A program made the position numbers and the translations under genes. From Calothrix sp. NIES-4101 (GTDB lineage Bacteria > Cyanobacteriota > Cyanobacteriia > Cyanobacteriales > Nostocaceae): a stretch of DNA of 64,000 nucleotides. Below the pieces are notes generated by a model. The model did not search any database, was not told the origin of the DNA, and saw only the letters and a program-made list of their open reading frames with translations. Each line of letters begins with the position of its first letter. Position 1 is the stretch's first letter. This document shows, piece after piece, positions 18,590-28,361 of this stretch. Location of the stretch: assembly GCA_004296455.1 (NCBI GenBank), contig AP018280.1, positions 6,436,794 through 6,500,793 on the forward strand, given 5' to 3'.

Positions 18590-19873
18590 ATGAAAATACT
18601 AATTTCTGCTTATGCATGTCTACCCAATAGAACCAGAGATGAGGGATTTGGCTGGTACTGTTCAAGTGAACTGGCTAAGTTAGGCTATGAGATTTGGGTA
18701 CTAACTGCTTCTTTTAACAAAGCTAAAATAGAGGCTACATTAACTGACAGCCCAATACAGAATTTACACTTTGTATACGTTGAGCATCCAGTATGGTTCA
18801 ACAATCTCATGTACCATGTTTTTGGTAGAGACAGTAGTAACTATCACTACCTGGTATGGCAGTATTATGCTTATAAAGTTGCATTACAACTCGATCAAGA
18901 GCAGAATTTTGATCTTATTCACCACATAACGATCGCTAGCTTACCCTGTGGCTCATGGCTTTGGCGGCTGCAAAAGCCTCTGATATTCGGTCCTGCTGGT
19001 GGTGGACAAGTTGCATCACCTGTCTTCAAAAAGTATTTTCTTAAGGAATGGCGTTTAGAAGGAATTCGTACTTTTATCACTGAAAAACTGTTACCTCTAG
19101 CACTTCCTCTACGTACAACAATGAAGCGAACTAATCTACTATTAGCTGCTAATAGTGACACAATACATCTTGGTCGTAGACTTGGTGCACAACGTATTGA
19201 ACTTTTTTTAGATACCCACTTATCTGAAGACTATTTTTGCGAAGAACCTCCAAATAGAACAATTTCACAAGAGTTACGTTTACTTTGGGTTGGTCGTTTG
19301 TATCCAAGAAAAGCTTTACTTCTTGCTCTAGAAGCTCTTTCAAAAGTGAATCCATCAATACCTTTCAAACTGACTATTTTGGGTAGTGGACCTCAAGATT
19401 GTTATGTATCTAGCTGGACTAAAGAATTAAATATAGAAGATAAGGTTGAGCATATACATCAAGTTTCCTGGGAAGAAGTAAGGAATAACTATTTGAAGAG
19501 CGATGTTCTTTTATTCACTAGTATGCGAGATACCTTTGGTTCGCAGCTAATGGAAGCAATGGCGCAAGCTCTACCTATAATCTGTTTAAATCACCAAGGA
19601 GCAAGAGACTTTGTACCAAATAATGCTGGTATTAAAATTCCTATTAAAAACCCAACAGAAACTGTTACTGCACTAGCTGAGGCAGTTGAGTATATGTATG
19701 AAAATCCAGAAGAACGTCTGGCAATGGGAATATCTGGCTATAATTTTGCAAAGTCACAAACTTGGAAACAAGTCGCTCTGAAAATCTCTACTTACTATGA
19801 TGAAATTATGATGCCCATAAAACCATTTACTTCTAAAAAAGTACAGCATTCTCAATTTGAACCCACTGTATAA
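18590..19873 (+). CDS. GT4 glycosyltransferase
   Basis: 427 aa from ATG 18590; a TTG at 18572 is in frame but adds only six poor residues. GT-B fold: MKILISAYACLPNRTRDEG, FGPAGGGQVASPVFKKYF, LLWVGRLYPRKALLLALEAL, and the donor motif MRDTFGSQLMEAMAQALP with QGARDF. The opening sequence (SAYACxP with a D-E-G segment) marks a GT4 subgroup common in cyanobacterial polysaccharide loci. Predicted to add one sugar to the lipid-linked unit. Confidence 0.85.
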   Translation: MKILISAYACLPNRTRDEGFGWYCSSELAKLGYEIWVLTASFNKAKIEATLTDSPIQNLHFVYVEHPVWFNNLMYHVFGRDSSNYHYLVWQYYAYKVALQLDQEQNFDLIHHITIASLPCGSWLWRLQKPLIFGPAGGGQVASPVFKKYFLKEWRLEGIRTFITEKLLPLALPLRTTMKRTNLLLAANSDTIHLGRRLGAQRIELFLDTHLSEDYFCEEPPNRTISQELRLLWVGRLYPRKALLLALEALSKVNPSIPFKLTILGSGPQDCYVSSWTKELNIEDKVEHIHQVSWEEVRNNYLKSDVLLFTSMRDTFGSQLMEAMAQALPIICLNHQGARDFVPNNAGIKIPIKNPTETVTALAEAVEYMYENPEERLAMGISGYNFAKSQTWKQVALKISTYYDEIMMPIKPFTSKKVQHSQFEPTV

Positions 19874-19941
19874 GGGTATTAATACTTTGGAATGATACAA
19901 ATAAATCCATTATTTTGAGCATCATTATAGTATTATGAGTA

Positions 19942-21141
19942 ATGAGTATCAATACAATGTTCAAAATACTTATAAATTTACTACGCAAATATCCACAAGA
20001 CAAATCAATATTAATTACTATCTTAAAACTTCTTAATCTAGCAGTTATACCAAGAAAACAGCTAGTCACTGACTATATAAGATATACCGTTTTATATTTC
20101 GGCTCTCAAGAATATGTCCAACCAAAAAAGCCGAACAATATAGGAGAAATACCAGAAGCAATCAAAATAACAAGTGCTACACACGCCATAAGTCAACCAT
20201 TTGTTTCTGAAATACCAAATGCCCAACTTGTAGGTTCTACAGCAGTTGGCTTTGATAATAAAGCAAATATTATTGCAGAAACTACTTTACCTCCCATTGC
20301 GGACTTAAGTCCTAGATATCAAGGTAGTATTTCTCTACAAAGTTTATTTCTAAAAAAATTACCTAAATTAGAAATACATCAGCTAGATACATGCTGTTCA
20401 TTAGTGAGCTTCTGGAGCAAGACTTATTATCACTGGTTTTTAGACGTTTTAACACGTATAGAGGGACTTGAATATTATCAAGAACAGACAGGCTGCAAAC
20501 CTCTCTTAATTATTGACTCTAACCCTACCTCATGGCAAATAGAGTCTTTGAAACTTGTAGGCTATAGTCTAGATGATTGTATACAGTGGGACAAGACAAA
20601 AGTAAATGTTAAAAAACTAGTAGTACCAGCATTTAGACAGCCAGGTAACTGGATATCGCCCTCTGCATTGCATTGGCTGCGTCAGCGCATATTTAGTAAT
20701 CTTTCTACTACTGATATAAATCAAAATTTCTTTTCAAAAAGAATATATATTTCACGTTCTCAAGCTTCAGGACGCAGAGTAATAAATGAAGATGAAGTCA
20801 TGCAAGTTTTATCTCCATACGGTTTTGTCAGCTATTCATTAGAAACTATGAGTTTTACGGAGCAAATTCAACTCTTCTCATCCGCAGAAATAATCATAGG
20901 ACCTCATGGTGCTGGGTTCACTAATATCATATTCTCGCAGAAACAACCAATAGTTATCGAGTTTGTCACTCCCTGGGTTAGTCCTCATTACTATTTAATA
21001 TCGAATATACTAGATTTCCCTTATTGGTGTCTTGATTGTCGGCAACCTTACAGTGAAAAGTTGAGGCAAAGTAGAGGTGACATGATAGTCGATATTAATA
21101 ATTTAAATTATCTTTTTGAGAGATTAACTTTGCAAAGTTAA
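19942..21141 (+). CDS. GT61-family glycosyltransferase (DUF563)
   Basis: 399 aa from ATG 19942. The GT61 signature is clear: YYHWFLDVLTRIEGLEYY, RIYISRSQASGRRVINEDEV and IIGPHGAGFTNIIF. The GPHGAG loop and the R-x4-N-x2-E segment are the conserved donor-site elements. In plants the family makes O-linked xylose/arabinose transfers; in bacteria substrates are mostly unknown. The first 60 residues are basic and hydrophobic and could bind membrane. It lies between two GT4 genes, followed by a 234-bp AT-rich gap in which I see no gene. Confidence 0.88.
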   Translation: MSINTMFKILINLLRKYPQDKSILITILKLLNLAVIPRKQLVTDYIRYTVLYFGSQEYVQPKKPNNIGEIPEAIKITSATHAISQPFVSEIPNAQLVGSTAVGFDNKANIIAETTLPPIADLSPRYQGSISLQSLFLKKLPKLEIHQLDTCCSLVSFWSKTYYHWFLDVLTRIEGLEYYQEQTGCKPLLIIDSNPTSWQIESLKLVGYSLDDCIQWDKTKVNVKKLVVPAFRQPGNWISPSALHWLRQRIFSNLSTTDINQNFFSKRIYISRSQASGRRVINEDEVMQVLSPYGFVSYSLETMSFTEQIQLFSSAEIIIGPHGAGFTNIIFSQKQPIVIEFVTPWVSPHYYLISNILDFPYWCLDCRQPYSEKLRQSRGDMIVDINNLNYLFERLTLQS

Positions 21142-21375
21142 CGACCGCATCTTGACAGTCAAAATCATTATTTCTGCATGAGGTAATAAGTATCAATTCT
21201 ATCAAAATTAATCAGAATTGTATTCTCAATCAATTTGTGATCAATACTTTAGTTATTTAATTTTATTTTTCTCAATTGAGCCAAAGGTTAATTATAATAA
21301 TCGATATAATCAAACAATAAACCATTAATTTAATAAATAATATTCTGCTAATATTTTGTCATAGGAAACGATAGA

Positions 21376-22575
21376 ATGAAAATTATACAAGTACACAACG
21401 CCTACCAACATATGGGCGGTGAAGAAGTTGTTGTTGCAGCTGAGTATGAAATTCTCAAACAGTATGGTCATGAAATTCAGCAGTGGATTGTTGAAAACTC
21501 AGGTATTGAAAATTCCAATTTTCTCACGAAAGCAAAGATTGGCTTACAATCAATTTGGTCTGCGGAATCTTACCGAAACATCCACAATAAAATACAGGAT
21601 TTTCAACCAGATATTGTTCATGTCCACAATACAATCCCTTTAATTTCACCTTCAGTCTATGCTGCTTGTAATGATACTGGCATTCCTGTAATTCACACTT
21701 TACATAACTATAAACTTATTTGTCCTGGAGCTTATCTTTACCGCGATGATGGTATTTGTGAAGAATGTATTGGAAAATCTATTCCCTCTCCTGCTGTAAT
21801 TCATGGTTGCTACCGTGGTAGCCGTTCTCAAACTACTGTTGCAGTTGCAGGCTTGATAAATCATCGTTTCAAAAAAACTTATAAAAACGATGTTGATATC
21901 TATATTGCTTTAACTAGATTTGCACGACAGAAATTTATTGAAGGTGGTTTACCTGCTGAAAAAATAGCCGTCAAACCCAATTTTGTAACCTCAGATATTC
22001 AAGTAGGTGAACATACAGGTGGATATGCATTATTTGTTGGAAAACTTGTGCAATATAAGGGGATAGAAACACTACTGAAAGCTTGGCATCTTTTAAAGAA
22101 AGATATTCCTTTGAAAATTGTTGGTCAGGGACCATTAGAAATTTTGCTTCAGAGTAATCTAGCTAACAACGTTGAATACTTGGGTTCATTGCCAAGAGAT
22201 AAAGTTATTCACCTGATGCAAAATGCTAGCGTATTAATATTTCCTTCTGAATGGTATGAAGGATTCCCCATGACTATTACTGAAGCTTTTGCCACAGGTT
22301 TACCTGCTATAGCTAGTCGTGTGGGTGGGATTACAGAACTTGTTAAAGAAGGATATTCTGGCTGGGATTTTACCCCAAAAGATGCCCAAGATTTAGCTCA
22401 TACAGTAGAACAGGCTTGGTCGGATACCACAGAACTAAAACGTCGGGGTGTCATGGCTCGAAAGCAATATGAAGACCACTACTCCCCTGATAAAAACTAT
22501 CAAATGATCATCAATATTTACAAAACTGCTATCAATTGGCATAAAACAGGGCGTAAATCATTAACCGTTTTCTAA
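21376..22575 (+). CDS. GT4 glycosyltransferase
   Basis: 399 aa. GT-B fold with a strong glycine loop, HNAYQHMGGEEVVVAAEY, then DIVHVHNTIPLISPSVY, HTLHNYKLICPGAYLY, a Cys pair GICEECIGKSIPSP, LFVGKLVQYKGIETLLKAW and the E-x7-E motif in SEWYEGFPMTITEAFATG. The Cys-containing insertion places it in a GT4 subgroup frequent in capsule and EPS loci. The 234-bp upstream gap makes an internal promoter here possible. Confidence 0.87.
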   Translation: MKIIQVHNAYQHMGGEEVVVAAEYEILKQYGHEIQQWIVENSGIENSNFLTKAKIGLQSIWSAESYRNIHNKIQDFQPDIVHVHNTIPLISPSVYAACNDTGIPVIHTLHNYKLICPGAYLYRDDGICEECIGKSIPSPAVIHGCYRGSRSQTTVAVAGLINHRFKKTYKNDVDIYIALTRFARQKFIEGGLPAEKIAVKPNFVTSDIQVGEHTGGYALFVGKLVQYKGIETLLKAWHLLKKDIPLKIVGQGPLEILLQSNLANNVEYLGSLPRDKVIHLMQNASVLIFPSEWYEGFPMTITEAFATGLPAIASRVGGITELVKEGYSGWDFTPKDAQDLAHTVEQAWSDTTELKRRGVMARKQYEDHYSPDKNYQMIINIYKTAINWHKTGRKSLTVF

Positions 22576-22616
22576 TTGAACTTCAATACAAACAAATATT
22601 ATGAGGTATATCAAAC

Positions 22617-23456
22617 GTGAAAATATCAATTATCACGCCTGTTTATAATGCCGAAAAAACGCTTGAACAGACTATTTGGAGTGTAATTAATCAAAAAATA
22701 AACTCAGACATAGAATATATTATTATTGATGGTGGTTCACAAGATAAAACCCTAGAAATTATTAGTCAATATTCTCATCACATCAATTTACTAATCTCCG
22801 AAAAAGATAAAGGCATCTATGATGCGATGAATAAAGGAATAAATCTGGCTACAGGAGATGTAATTGGTATTATTAACTCTGATGATTGGTATAACGAAAG
22901 TGCTCTCAGTGTAGTTGAGAAAGTATTTCTAAATCATCCAGAAGTTTCTATTGTTTATTCACCTGTCAAAAATTATGTGAATGGTCAATATATCAGCACA
23001 TTTCAACCAGGAGCATTAGAAAACTTGGCAATGAAATTCACAATTGGTCATCCTAGCTGTTTTGTGAAAAAGAAAATATATGAACAAGTAGGTCTATTTG
23101 ATTTAACTTACACAATGGCTGCTGATTATAACTTTATATCCCAAGCTTACATCTCTGGAGTAAAGTTTTACTACGTTGATACTCCTCTTGCTTCTTTCTC
23201 CCTAAATGGTAAGAGCGGTCAGCTTTTAAACAGACTGAAATTGCTTCAAGAAACTTGGCAAATAGCTTCTAGTATTACTGGTGAAGCCTCAGAACAAATA
23301 AAAATCAAACGTCGCTTTTTCTATCTCAATTGGCTTTTGCGTGAAATAGCGACTCTTCCTATTAAGTATTTCGATCCGCTAATTGCTTTAAAAGTGAAAG
23401 GCTTTCTTCGGCAAAGAATTGGAAAATTATCTTCAGATCAGTATGGGGCATGGTAG
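22617..23456 (+). CDS. GT2 glycosyltransferase (WcaA/WcaE-like)
   Basis: 279 aa from GTG 22617, with GAGG about 12 nt upstream. GT2 motifs: ISIITPVYNAEKTLEQTI, YIIIDGGSQDKT, SEKDKGIYDAMNKGI and the metal site INSDDWY; MAADYNF is the probable acid motif. The KGIYDAMNKG block is typical of colanic-acid-type GT2 enzymes. The 41-nt gap to the preceding GT4 gene suggests the two are co-expressed. Confidence 0.87.
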   Translation: MKISIITPVYNAEKTLEQTIWSVINQKINSDIEYIIIDGGSQDKTLEIISQYSHHINLLISEKDKGIYDAMNKGINLATGDVIGIINSDDWYNESALSVVEKVFLNHPEVSIVYSPVKNYVNGQYISTFQPGALENLAMKFTIGHPSCFVKKKIYEQVGLFDLTYTMAADYNFISQAYISGVKFYYVDTPLASFSLNGKSGQLLNRLKLLQETWQIASSITGEASEQIKIKRRFFYLNWLLREIATLPIKYFDPLIALKVKGFLRQRIGKLSSDQYGAW

Positions 23457-23514
23457 TACAAAATGCACTACTTTTACTGAAGTTGTAACTTTTTGATTTC
23501 AAGATAAATAATCT

Positions 23515-24282
23515 ATGAGTGATCTAACTAGAGTCAATATCTGCGGTATCAATATTGACAAATACTCCTTTGAACAAGTTACAGAAGCGATCACACATCA
23601 TGTAATCAGGAACAGAAAGCCTAAATATGTAGTTACACCTAATGCACAACATATTGTCACTCTACAACGTGATGCTCGGTTTCGTGAGATTTATCGCAAA
23701 GCTTTTCTCGTTGTACCTGATGGTGTTCCTCTTTTGTGGGCAGCTAAGTTATTAAATACACCTTTGTCTGGTCGGGTAAATGGAACAGATTTGTTCGAGG
23801 AGTTATGTAAACTTAGTGCAGACAGAGGACTGAAGGTTTTTTTATTAGGTGGTCGTCCTCTAGCAGCAGAAAAAGCTACGCAAATTTTGAAAAGAAAATA
23901 TCCAAACCTCAAAATTGTTGGGGCTTATTGTCCACCCTACGGATTTGAGTCAGATATCAGAGAATTACAACAAATTAATTCTACTATTCAAGCAGCAGCA
24001 CCCGATATTCTCTTTGTTGGGTTAGGAGCTCCGAAGCAAGAGTATTGGATATACGATAATTACCAACAGCTTGGTGTTCCAGTATCAATTGGTATTGGAG
24101 TTAGCTTTGAATTAGTTGCGGGTATGGTGAAAAGAGCACCAAAATTAATGCAGAAATCGGGTTTAGAGTGGTTTTTTCGGTTGCTTGCTGAACCTCGACG
24201 TTTATGGCAACGCTACTTTTTTGGAAACGCCATTTTTATTCTGCTAGTGCTTAAGCAGAAATTGAGTTTGTCTGGGTCTTAG
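23515..24282 (+). CDS. WecG/TagA/CpsF-family glycosyltransferase (GT26)
   Basis: 255 aa, the family's full length. Motifs: NICGINIDKYSFEQVTEAI, TPNAQHIVTLQRD, VPDGVPLLWAAKLL (the catalytic Thr/Asp region), RVNGTDLFEELCK, GLGAPKQEYWI, GIGVSFELVAGMVKRAP and a C-terminal basic-aromatic tail GLEWFFRLLAEPRRLWQRY that docks these enzymes on the membrane. Relatives add the second sugar (ManNAc or ManNAcA) to undecaprenyl-PP-linked GlcNAc. With the WbaP-like enzyme downstream, it probably makes the start of the lipid-linked repeat. Confidence 0.93.
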   Translation: MSDLTRVNICGINIDKYSFEQVTEAITHHVIRNRKPKYVVTPNAQHIVTLQRDARFREIYRKAFLVVPDGVPLLWAAKLLNTPLSGRVNGTDLFEELCKLSADRGLKVFLLGGRPLAAEKATQILKRKYPNLKIVGAYCPPYGFESDIRELQQINSTIQAAAPDILFVGLGAPKQEYWIYDNYQQLGVPVSIGIGVSFELVAGMVKRAPKLMQKSGLEWFFRLLAEPRRLWQRYFFGNAIFILLVLKQKLSLSGS

Positions 24283-24294
24283 TAGGTTTTGTCA

Positions 24295-25332
24295 ATGAGT
24301 TACAAACAATCATTCCCTGGCTACGTAATCTATTCTCGTCGCCGTCTCACTCTATTAATCTGTAAGATTGCGGTTGTTTTGACTGCACTTACGGTGATCT
24401 GTATACCGATGGTCAATGGTAGCGAGATACGCGATCCTGCCTACTGGCCTTTCGATGCGAGGAGTCCGTGGAACATGCCAATTGGATCAGAGGCAAAATA
24501 TGAGACTATCAGTTCGCCTAATTGGACAACAGAAGCTCTGAAGTACGGACTGCTCATCAATTCATCGGAATGGACTATCCCGGTATTCATTGCTAAAGAA
24601 TCTGACCCAATTCGCAAGATTTACCGTACAGATGGGGGAGAAAATGGCTATGTTGCTTTTGAGATGCACGTACCAGAAGCCGCAAAACCCGATCCAGCTG
24701 GGGATGCCCATCTACATATCATCGACGAGACCCACAACTTCGTCAACGAGATGCTCTCGGCACGTCGGCGCGCCGATGGTGATCTTGAAGCGCCGTTCCC
24801 AAACAAGATTGACTTGCGAAGTTTTGGTATCTCCGATAAATATATCGGCTCATGTGCCTACGGTGGTTCTTGCACGGCTGGACTGATCCGCAAAGGAGAA
24901 TTCCGGAATGGCATCAGACATGCACTGCGTATGTCTATAACTACTTCCGTCTTGAACCAGAAAACTCCTAGTGGAAAATCCTACGTCTGGCCTGCCAACT
25001 CTGCTGAAAATAACTATACAGGTACAGGCAATATGTATATGGGGTCATTGTTGGCAATCCCACCGGAGGTAAATATTGAGGAGATTGCGGGTTCTCCTGG
25101 CACGCCACTCTACGAACTGGCGCGATCGCTCCAAGACTACGGTGCATATGTTGTGGATCGGGGTCATCTCAACCTCTATGTCGAACCTCAAGCACAAGAA
25201 GAGGCTGCCGAACTTCCATGGAGCGGTCTTCAAGAACTGCCAAAATACCTAAAAGTAGTGACAAACAACGCTCCAGACAGTGTTGGTGGTGGCGGCACAC
25301 CCCGTCGTCCACTCGCACCACAGTTTAAATAG
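24295..25332 (+). CDS. Exported protein of unknown function
   Basis: 345 aa from ATG 24295. The N-terminus has a basic stretch (YSRRR) and a hydrophobic core ending about residue 42 (VICIPMVNGS), a signal peptide or anchor, so the protein should be periplasmic or outside the cell. The mature part contains WPFDARSPWNMPIGSEA, DAHLHIIDETHNF and a GSCAYGGSCTAGL segment with two cysteines; it ends in a low-complexity GGGGTPRRP tail. No known catalytic fold is recognised. By eye it is richer in G/C than any neighbour, hinting at separate origin. Its place between wecG- and wbaP-like genes suggests work on the finished polysaccharide, but this is inference. Confidence 0.8.
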   Translation: MSYKQSFPGYVIYSRRRLTLLICKIAVVLTALTVICIPMVNGSEIRDPAYWPFDARSPWNMPIGSEAKYETISSPNWTTEALKYGLLINSSEWTIPVFIAKESDPIRKIYRTDGGENGYVAFEMHVPEAAKPDPAGDAHLHIIDETHNFVNEMLSARRRADGDLEAPFPNKIDLRSFGISDKYIGSCAYGGSCTAGLIRKGEFRNGIRHALRMSITTSVLNQKTPSGKSYVWPANSAENNYTGTGNMYMGSLLAIPPEVNIEEIAGSPGTPLYELARSLQDYGAYVVDRGHLNLYVEPQAQEEAAELPWSGLQELPKYLKVVTNNAPDSVGGGGTPRRPLAPQFK

Positions 25333-25485
25333 TGGAACAAGAAAATAGTTGCACCTAAACCCAAATATTTATGAGAAATGGTAGTTCTCAAGTTAGACGA
25401 GGTTGACATTTACTTTTAATCAATACTGACTTTCCTACTTACTCACACTTCCACTCACACAACAACGAGCGATCGCAATATCCCT

Positions 25486-26907
25486 ATGAATAAGACTCCG
25501 CTTAAGAGTTTCAAACCGGATTTAAGAGCCGCTAAATTCTTCAGACTGCAAAAAGGAATAATTATCCGCTCTCTACGGATAGTCACACTGGTAATATTTG
25601 ATATTATTTCCCTTGTCTTTGCTTGGAAGACAGCGCTATTTCTGGGAACAGATGCTCAATCACCTTGGACGGAAAAGCCTTCTTTTGTACTAATTAATAC
25701 AACTGTTCAAATTAGTATTTTTACAGCTATAAAGCTCTACAAGCAAGGTAGTAGCCGCCGTAACTATGTTGGCATAGTCAAAGCAGTTTCGCTGTCAATA
25801 TTAATTCTGCTATTAATTGCTTTTTTATACGAACCCAATCGCTATATATCCCGTTCAAGTTTTTTATTATTCTGGTTACTATCCATTATCTGTATATGCA
25901 TCTCTCGCTATTTGATTGATGCCATCACATCATTTATCCGCGCATGTGGAAAACTTCGTCACCCTGTATTCTTAATCAGCGATAAACAGGACGAAAAATA
26001 CCATACTAAGTTAGTTGAGAAAGAAAAAGCTTATAAAGTTTTGCAAATTGCTGACTCCAGCTGCTTGGATTTAGCCAATCGCGAAGCCACGTTTGAATAT
26101 ATCCGACATTTGGGAATCACTGAAGCTTTTATATCCTGGGATGCGATTAAAAGACGACAATATGTATGTTGGCATTTCCAAACTGCGGGAATTCACATTC
26201 GTATATTACCAACCCAAGAAGAATATCATCATCCCAAATCTGAATTTACCTGGATAGATAATGTCCTTTGTCCAAAAATTTCTGCACCCATGTTTGTCGG
26301 TGTAGATTTTTGGTTGAAACGTTGCTTTGACTTAGTTTTTTCAGTTATCCTGATCTTTTTACTGGCACCAGTATATCTACTTATTGCCACCTTAATTAAA
26401 CTTGACTCCCCAGGATGTATTTTCTTTCGCCAGAAACGAGTCGGTTTAAGTGGTAAAGAGTTCAAAATTTGGAAATTCCGCACAATGATAACGGATGCGG
26501 ACAAAATCCAAGCGAAACTTGAGGCTAAAAACGAAATCAAAGATGGGGTTTTATTTAAACTGAAAGATGACCCTCGGATTACCCGAATTGGCAAATTTTT
26601 ACGCCGCTACAGTCTTGACGAATTGCCACAATTGTTTAATGTTGTTGTTGGTGAAATGAGTTTAGTTGGCCCTCGTCCCTTACCAATTCGTGATGTCGAA
26701 AGATTTCAAAACCATCACTTTATTCGTCAGGAAGTTTTACCTGGAATTACTGGACTTTGGCAGGTATCAGGACGTTCCAACATAGAAAAATTCGAGGATG
26801 CGGTGAAGCTAGATATTCACTATATTGAAAATTGGTCAATTTGGTTGGACTTGCAAATACTCTTCAAAACAGTATCAGTGGTTTTGCTCAAAAGTGGAGC
26901 TTATTAA
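25486..26907 (+). CDS. Polyprenyl glycosylphosphotransferase (WbaP/EpsE-like)
   Basis: 473 aa. It starts synthesis by moving a sugar-1-phosphate onto undecaprenyl phosphate in the inner membrane. N-terminal half: about four membrane segments (IVTLVIFDIISLVFAWK onward), then a nucleotide-fold middle domain. C-terminal bacterial sugar transferase domain (about 280-473): KRCFDLVFSVILIFLLAP, FFRQKRVGLSGKEFKIWKFR TM-type motif (residues about 320-340), SLDELPQLFNV, MSLVGPRPLP and PGITGLWQVSGRS, with the catalytic Asp-Glu pair in LDELPQ. Last gene of the locus; 153 bp separate it from the exported protein gene and hold no other feature. Confidence 0.94.
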   Translation: MNKTPLKSFKPDLRAAKFFRLQKGIIIRSLRIVTLVIFDIISLVFAWKTALFLGTDAQSPWTEKPSFVLINTTVQISIFTAIKLYKQGSSRRNYVGIVKAVSLSILILLLIAFLYEPNRYISRSSFLLFWLLSIICICISRYLIDAITSFIRACGKLRHPVFLISDKQDEKYHTKLVEKEKAYKVLQIADSSCLDLANREATFEYIRHLGITEAFISWDAIKRRQYVCWHFQTAGIHIRILPTQEEYHHPKSEFTWIDNVLCPKISAPMFVGVDFWLKRCFDLVFSVILIFLLAPVYLLIATLIKLDSPGCIFFRQKRVGLSGKEFKIWKFRTMITDADKIQAKLEAKNEIKDGVLFKLKDDPRITRIGKFLRRYSLDELPQLFNVVVGEMSLVGPRPLPIRDVERFQNHHFIRQEVLPGITGLWQVSGRSNIEKFEDAVKLDIHYIENWSIWLDLQILFKTVSVVLLKSGAY

Positions 26908-27272
26908 CGTCTGTGGAAGATAATATCATGTCCGCAAAATTATTGTAGTGCGGAGAGGAGTTTCCGGGAGATATTCTTCACGAAAAACTCCGGGGCATCT
27001 TGCCCGCGTCTTATATCCAAATTAGATGCGTCGTAGCTTAGTGCAAAAATATTTATACATTCCGAAAATATTAGGAATCATAAGCTGTTAAGGGTCTAAT
27101 TTATATAGACAAAGCGGGCAGGATGCCCGCACTACAACAATAGCTAGATATTTTTTCTTTATACAATTTAACTGTGTATCAGCTTACAAAAATAAGTAGT
27201 GCAAGCGTCTCGCTTGCTATTTCCCAAAGGTAAGCAAGACTTCGGCGTGAGCGTTTCATTTCCGGTGAACTG
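26908..27272. repeat. Non-coding repeat cluster between opposing genes
   Basis: No gene. Convergent transcription ends here. It holds a perfect hairpin GCGGGCAGGATGCCCGC (27114-27130) continued by ACTACAA, a degenerate inverted copy (TTGTAGTGCGG at 26942-26952 and GGGGCATCTTGCCCGC at 26992-27007), an ATATCATGTCCG end-motif at 26927-26938 that also bounds the element at 36540, and a third palindrome GCAAGCGTCTCGCTTGC at 27200-27216. These are dispersed cyanobacterial repeats; the hairpins may also serve as transcription terminators. Confidence 0.65.
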
Positions 27273-28235
27273 CTAGCCTTGAATTTGCCCGATAAAAAAT
27301 TCTTCCAAAGATGGACGCGACAAATTCATCGCTACTACATTTGCCCCCATCAATCGGAGACTCGCAAGAAAATCATAATAGTCTCCCTCTAATGCACCTT
27401 CCCAATAACCATCAGCAGTAAATTGAATTTCGGGTATCCATTTTTTTAACACATCCCAATCTCCGCCCTGTCCTTTGAGGCGGTAGGCATTGGTATTACC
27501 CAATAGCTCATCCAACGAACCAGAACAAACTAGTTCACCCTTGGAGAGAATTGCAATACGATCGCAAATTTTCTCGACTTCGCTCAAAATATGACTATTG
27601 AAGAAAATTGTCTTTCCTTGAGCTTTCAGGGTTAAGATAGTTTCCCGCATTTGATAACGTCCCAACGGGTCAAGTCCTGACATTGGCTCATCTAAAAATA
27701 CCAGTTCCGGGTCGTTAATCAAAGCCTGTGCCATGCCTACACGCTGTAACATCCCTTTGGAGTAACGACGCATCTGTTTTTTCTTGGCATCTGCTAGCGA
27801 CAATCCCACCAACTCTAATAACTGGGGAATGCGCTGACGCTGCACTTTGGAGGAAATCCCAAATATCCCAGCCGCAAATTGCAAGAATTCCCAACCTGTG
27901 AGATATTCGTACAAGTAGGTATTTTCTGGTAGATAACCAATGCGCTGCTTGACTGTGCGATCGCCCAATGGTTTACCCAGGAGCAAACCGCGTCCGGAAG
28001 TTGGACGGATAATACCTAATAATAGTTTTAATAGCGTTGTCTTACCAGCACCATTTGGCCCCAGTAATCCAAAAGTTTCACCTCTATATACCTTCAGCGA
28101 GCAGTTTTTCAGAGACACGACTTTTTGGTTCATGAAAAAGCCAGTGTTATAAACCTTTCGCAACTCGGAAGTAAGAATTATGAGATTCTCTGTGGTATTC
28201 AATTCAATTTTGGGAGTATCTGCAACAGACTTCAT
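27273..28235 (-). CDS. ABC transporter ATP-binding protein (CcmA/GldA-like)
   Basis: 320 aa. Walker A GPNGAGKTTLLK, Q-loop YLPENTYLYEYLTG, signature YSKGMLQRVGMAQAL, Walker B LVFLDEPMSGLDP and H-loop FNSHILSE cover residues about 20-230. The C-terminal 90 residues are the extra domain found in drug/gliding-type exporter ATPases (GldA/CcmA group). Such proteins pair with ABC-2 permeases, but none lies in this window; downstream is the repeat cluster and upstream an IS. The partner may have been displaced by the IS or be encoded elsewhere. Substrate unknown. Confidence 0.9.
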   Translation of the reverse strand: MKSVADTPKIELNTTENLIILTSELRKVYNTGFFMNQKVVSLKNCSLKVYRGETFGLLGPNGAGKTTLLKLLLGIIRPTSGRGLLLGKPLGDRTVKQRIGYLPENTYLYEYLTGWEFLQFAAGIFGISSKVQRQRIPQLLELVGLSLADAKKKQMRRYSKGMLQRVGMAQALINDPELVFLDEPMSGLDPLGRYQMRETILTLKAQGKTIFFNSHILSEVEKICDRIAILSKGELVCSGSLDELLGNTNAYRLKGQGGDWDVLKKWIPEIQFTADGYWEGALEGDYYDFLASLRLMGANVVAMNLSRPSLEEFFIGQIQG

Positions 28236-28361
28236 CGCAATTTTTCTTGTGCCTTTGGCAACACAAATATACCATCCAATTACAAGTTACCCATTTATTT
28301 GCTCAGAATAACAGGGAAGAGGGGAGAGATGGGGGCTGACAGGTGTAGGTTTGTAATAAAC

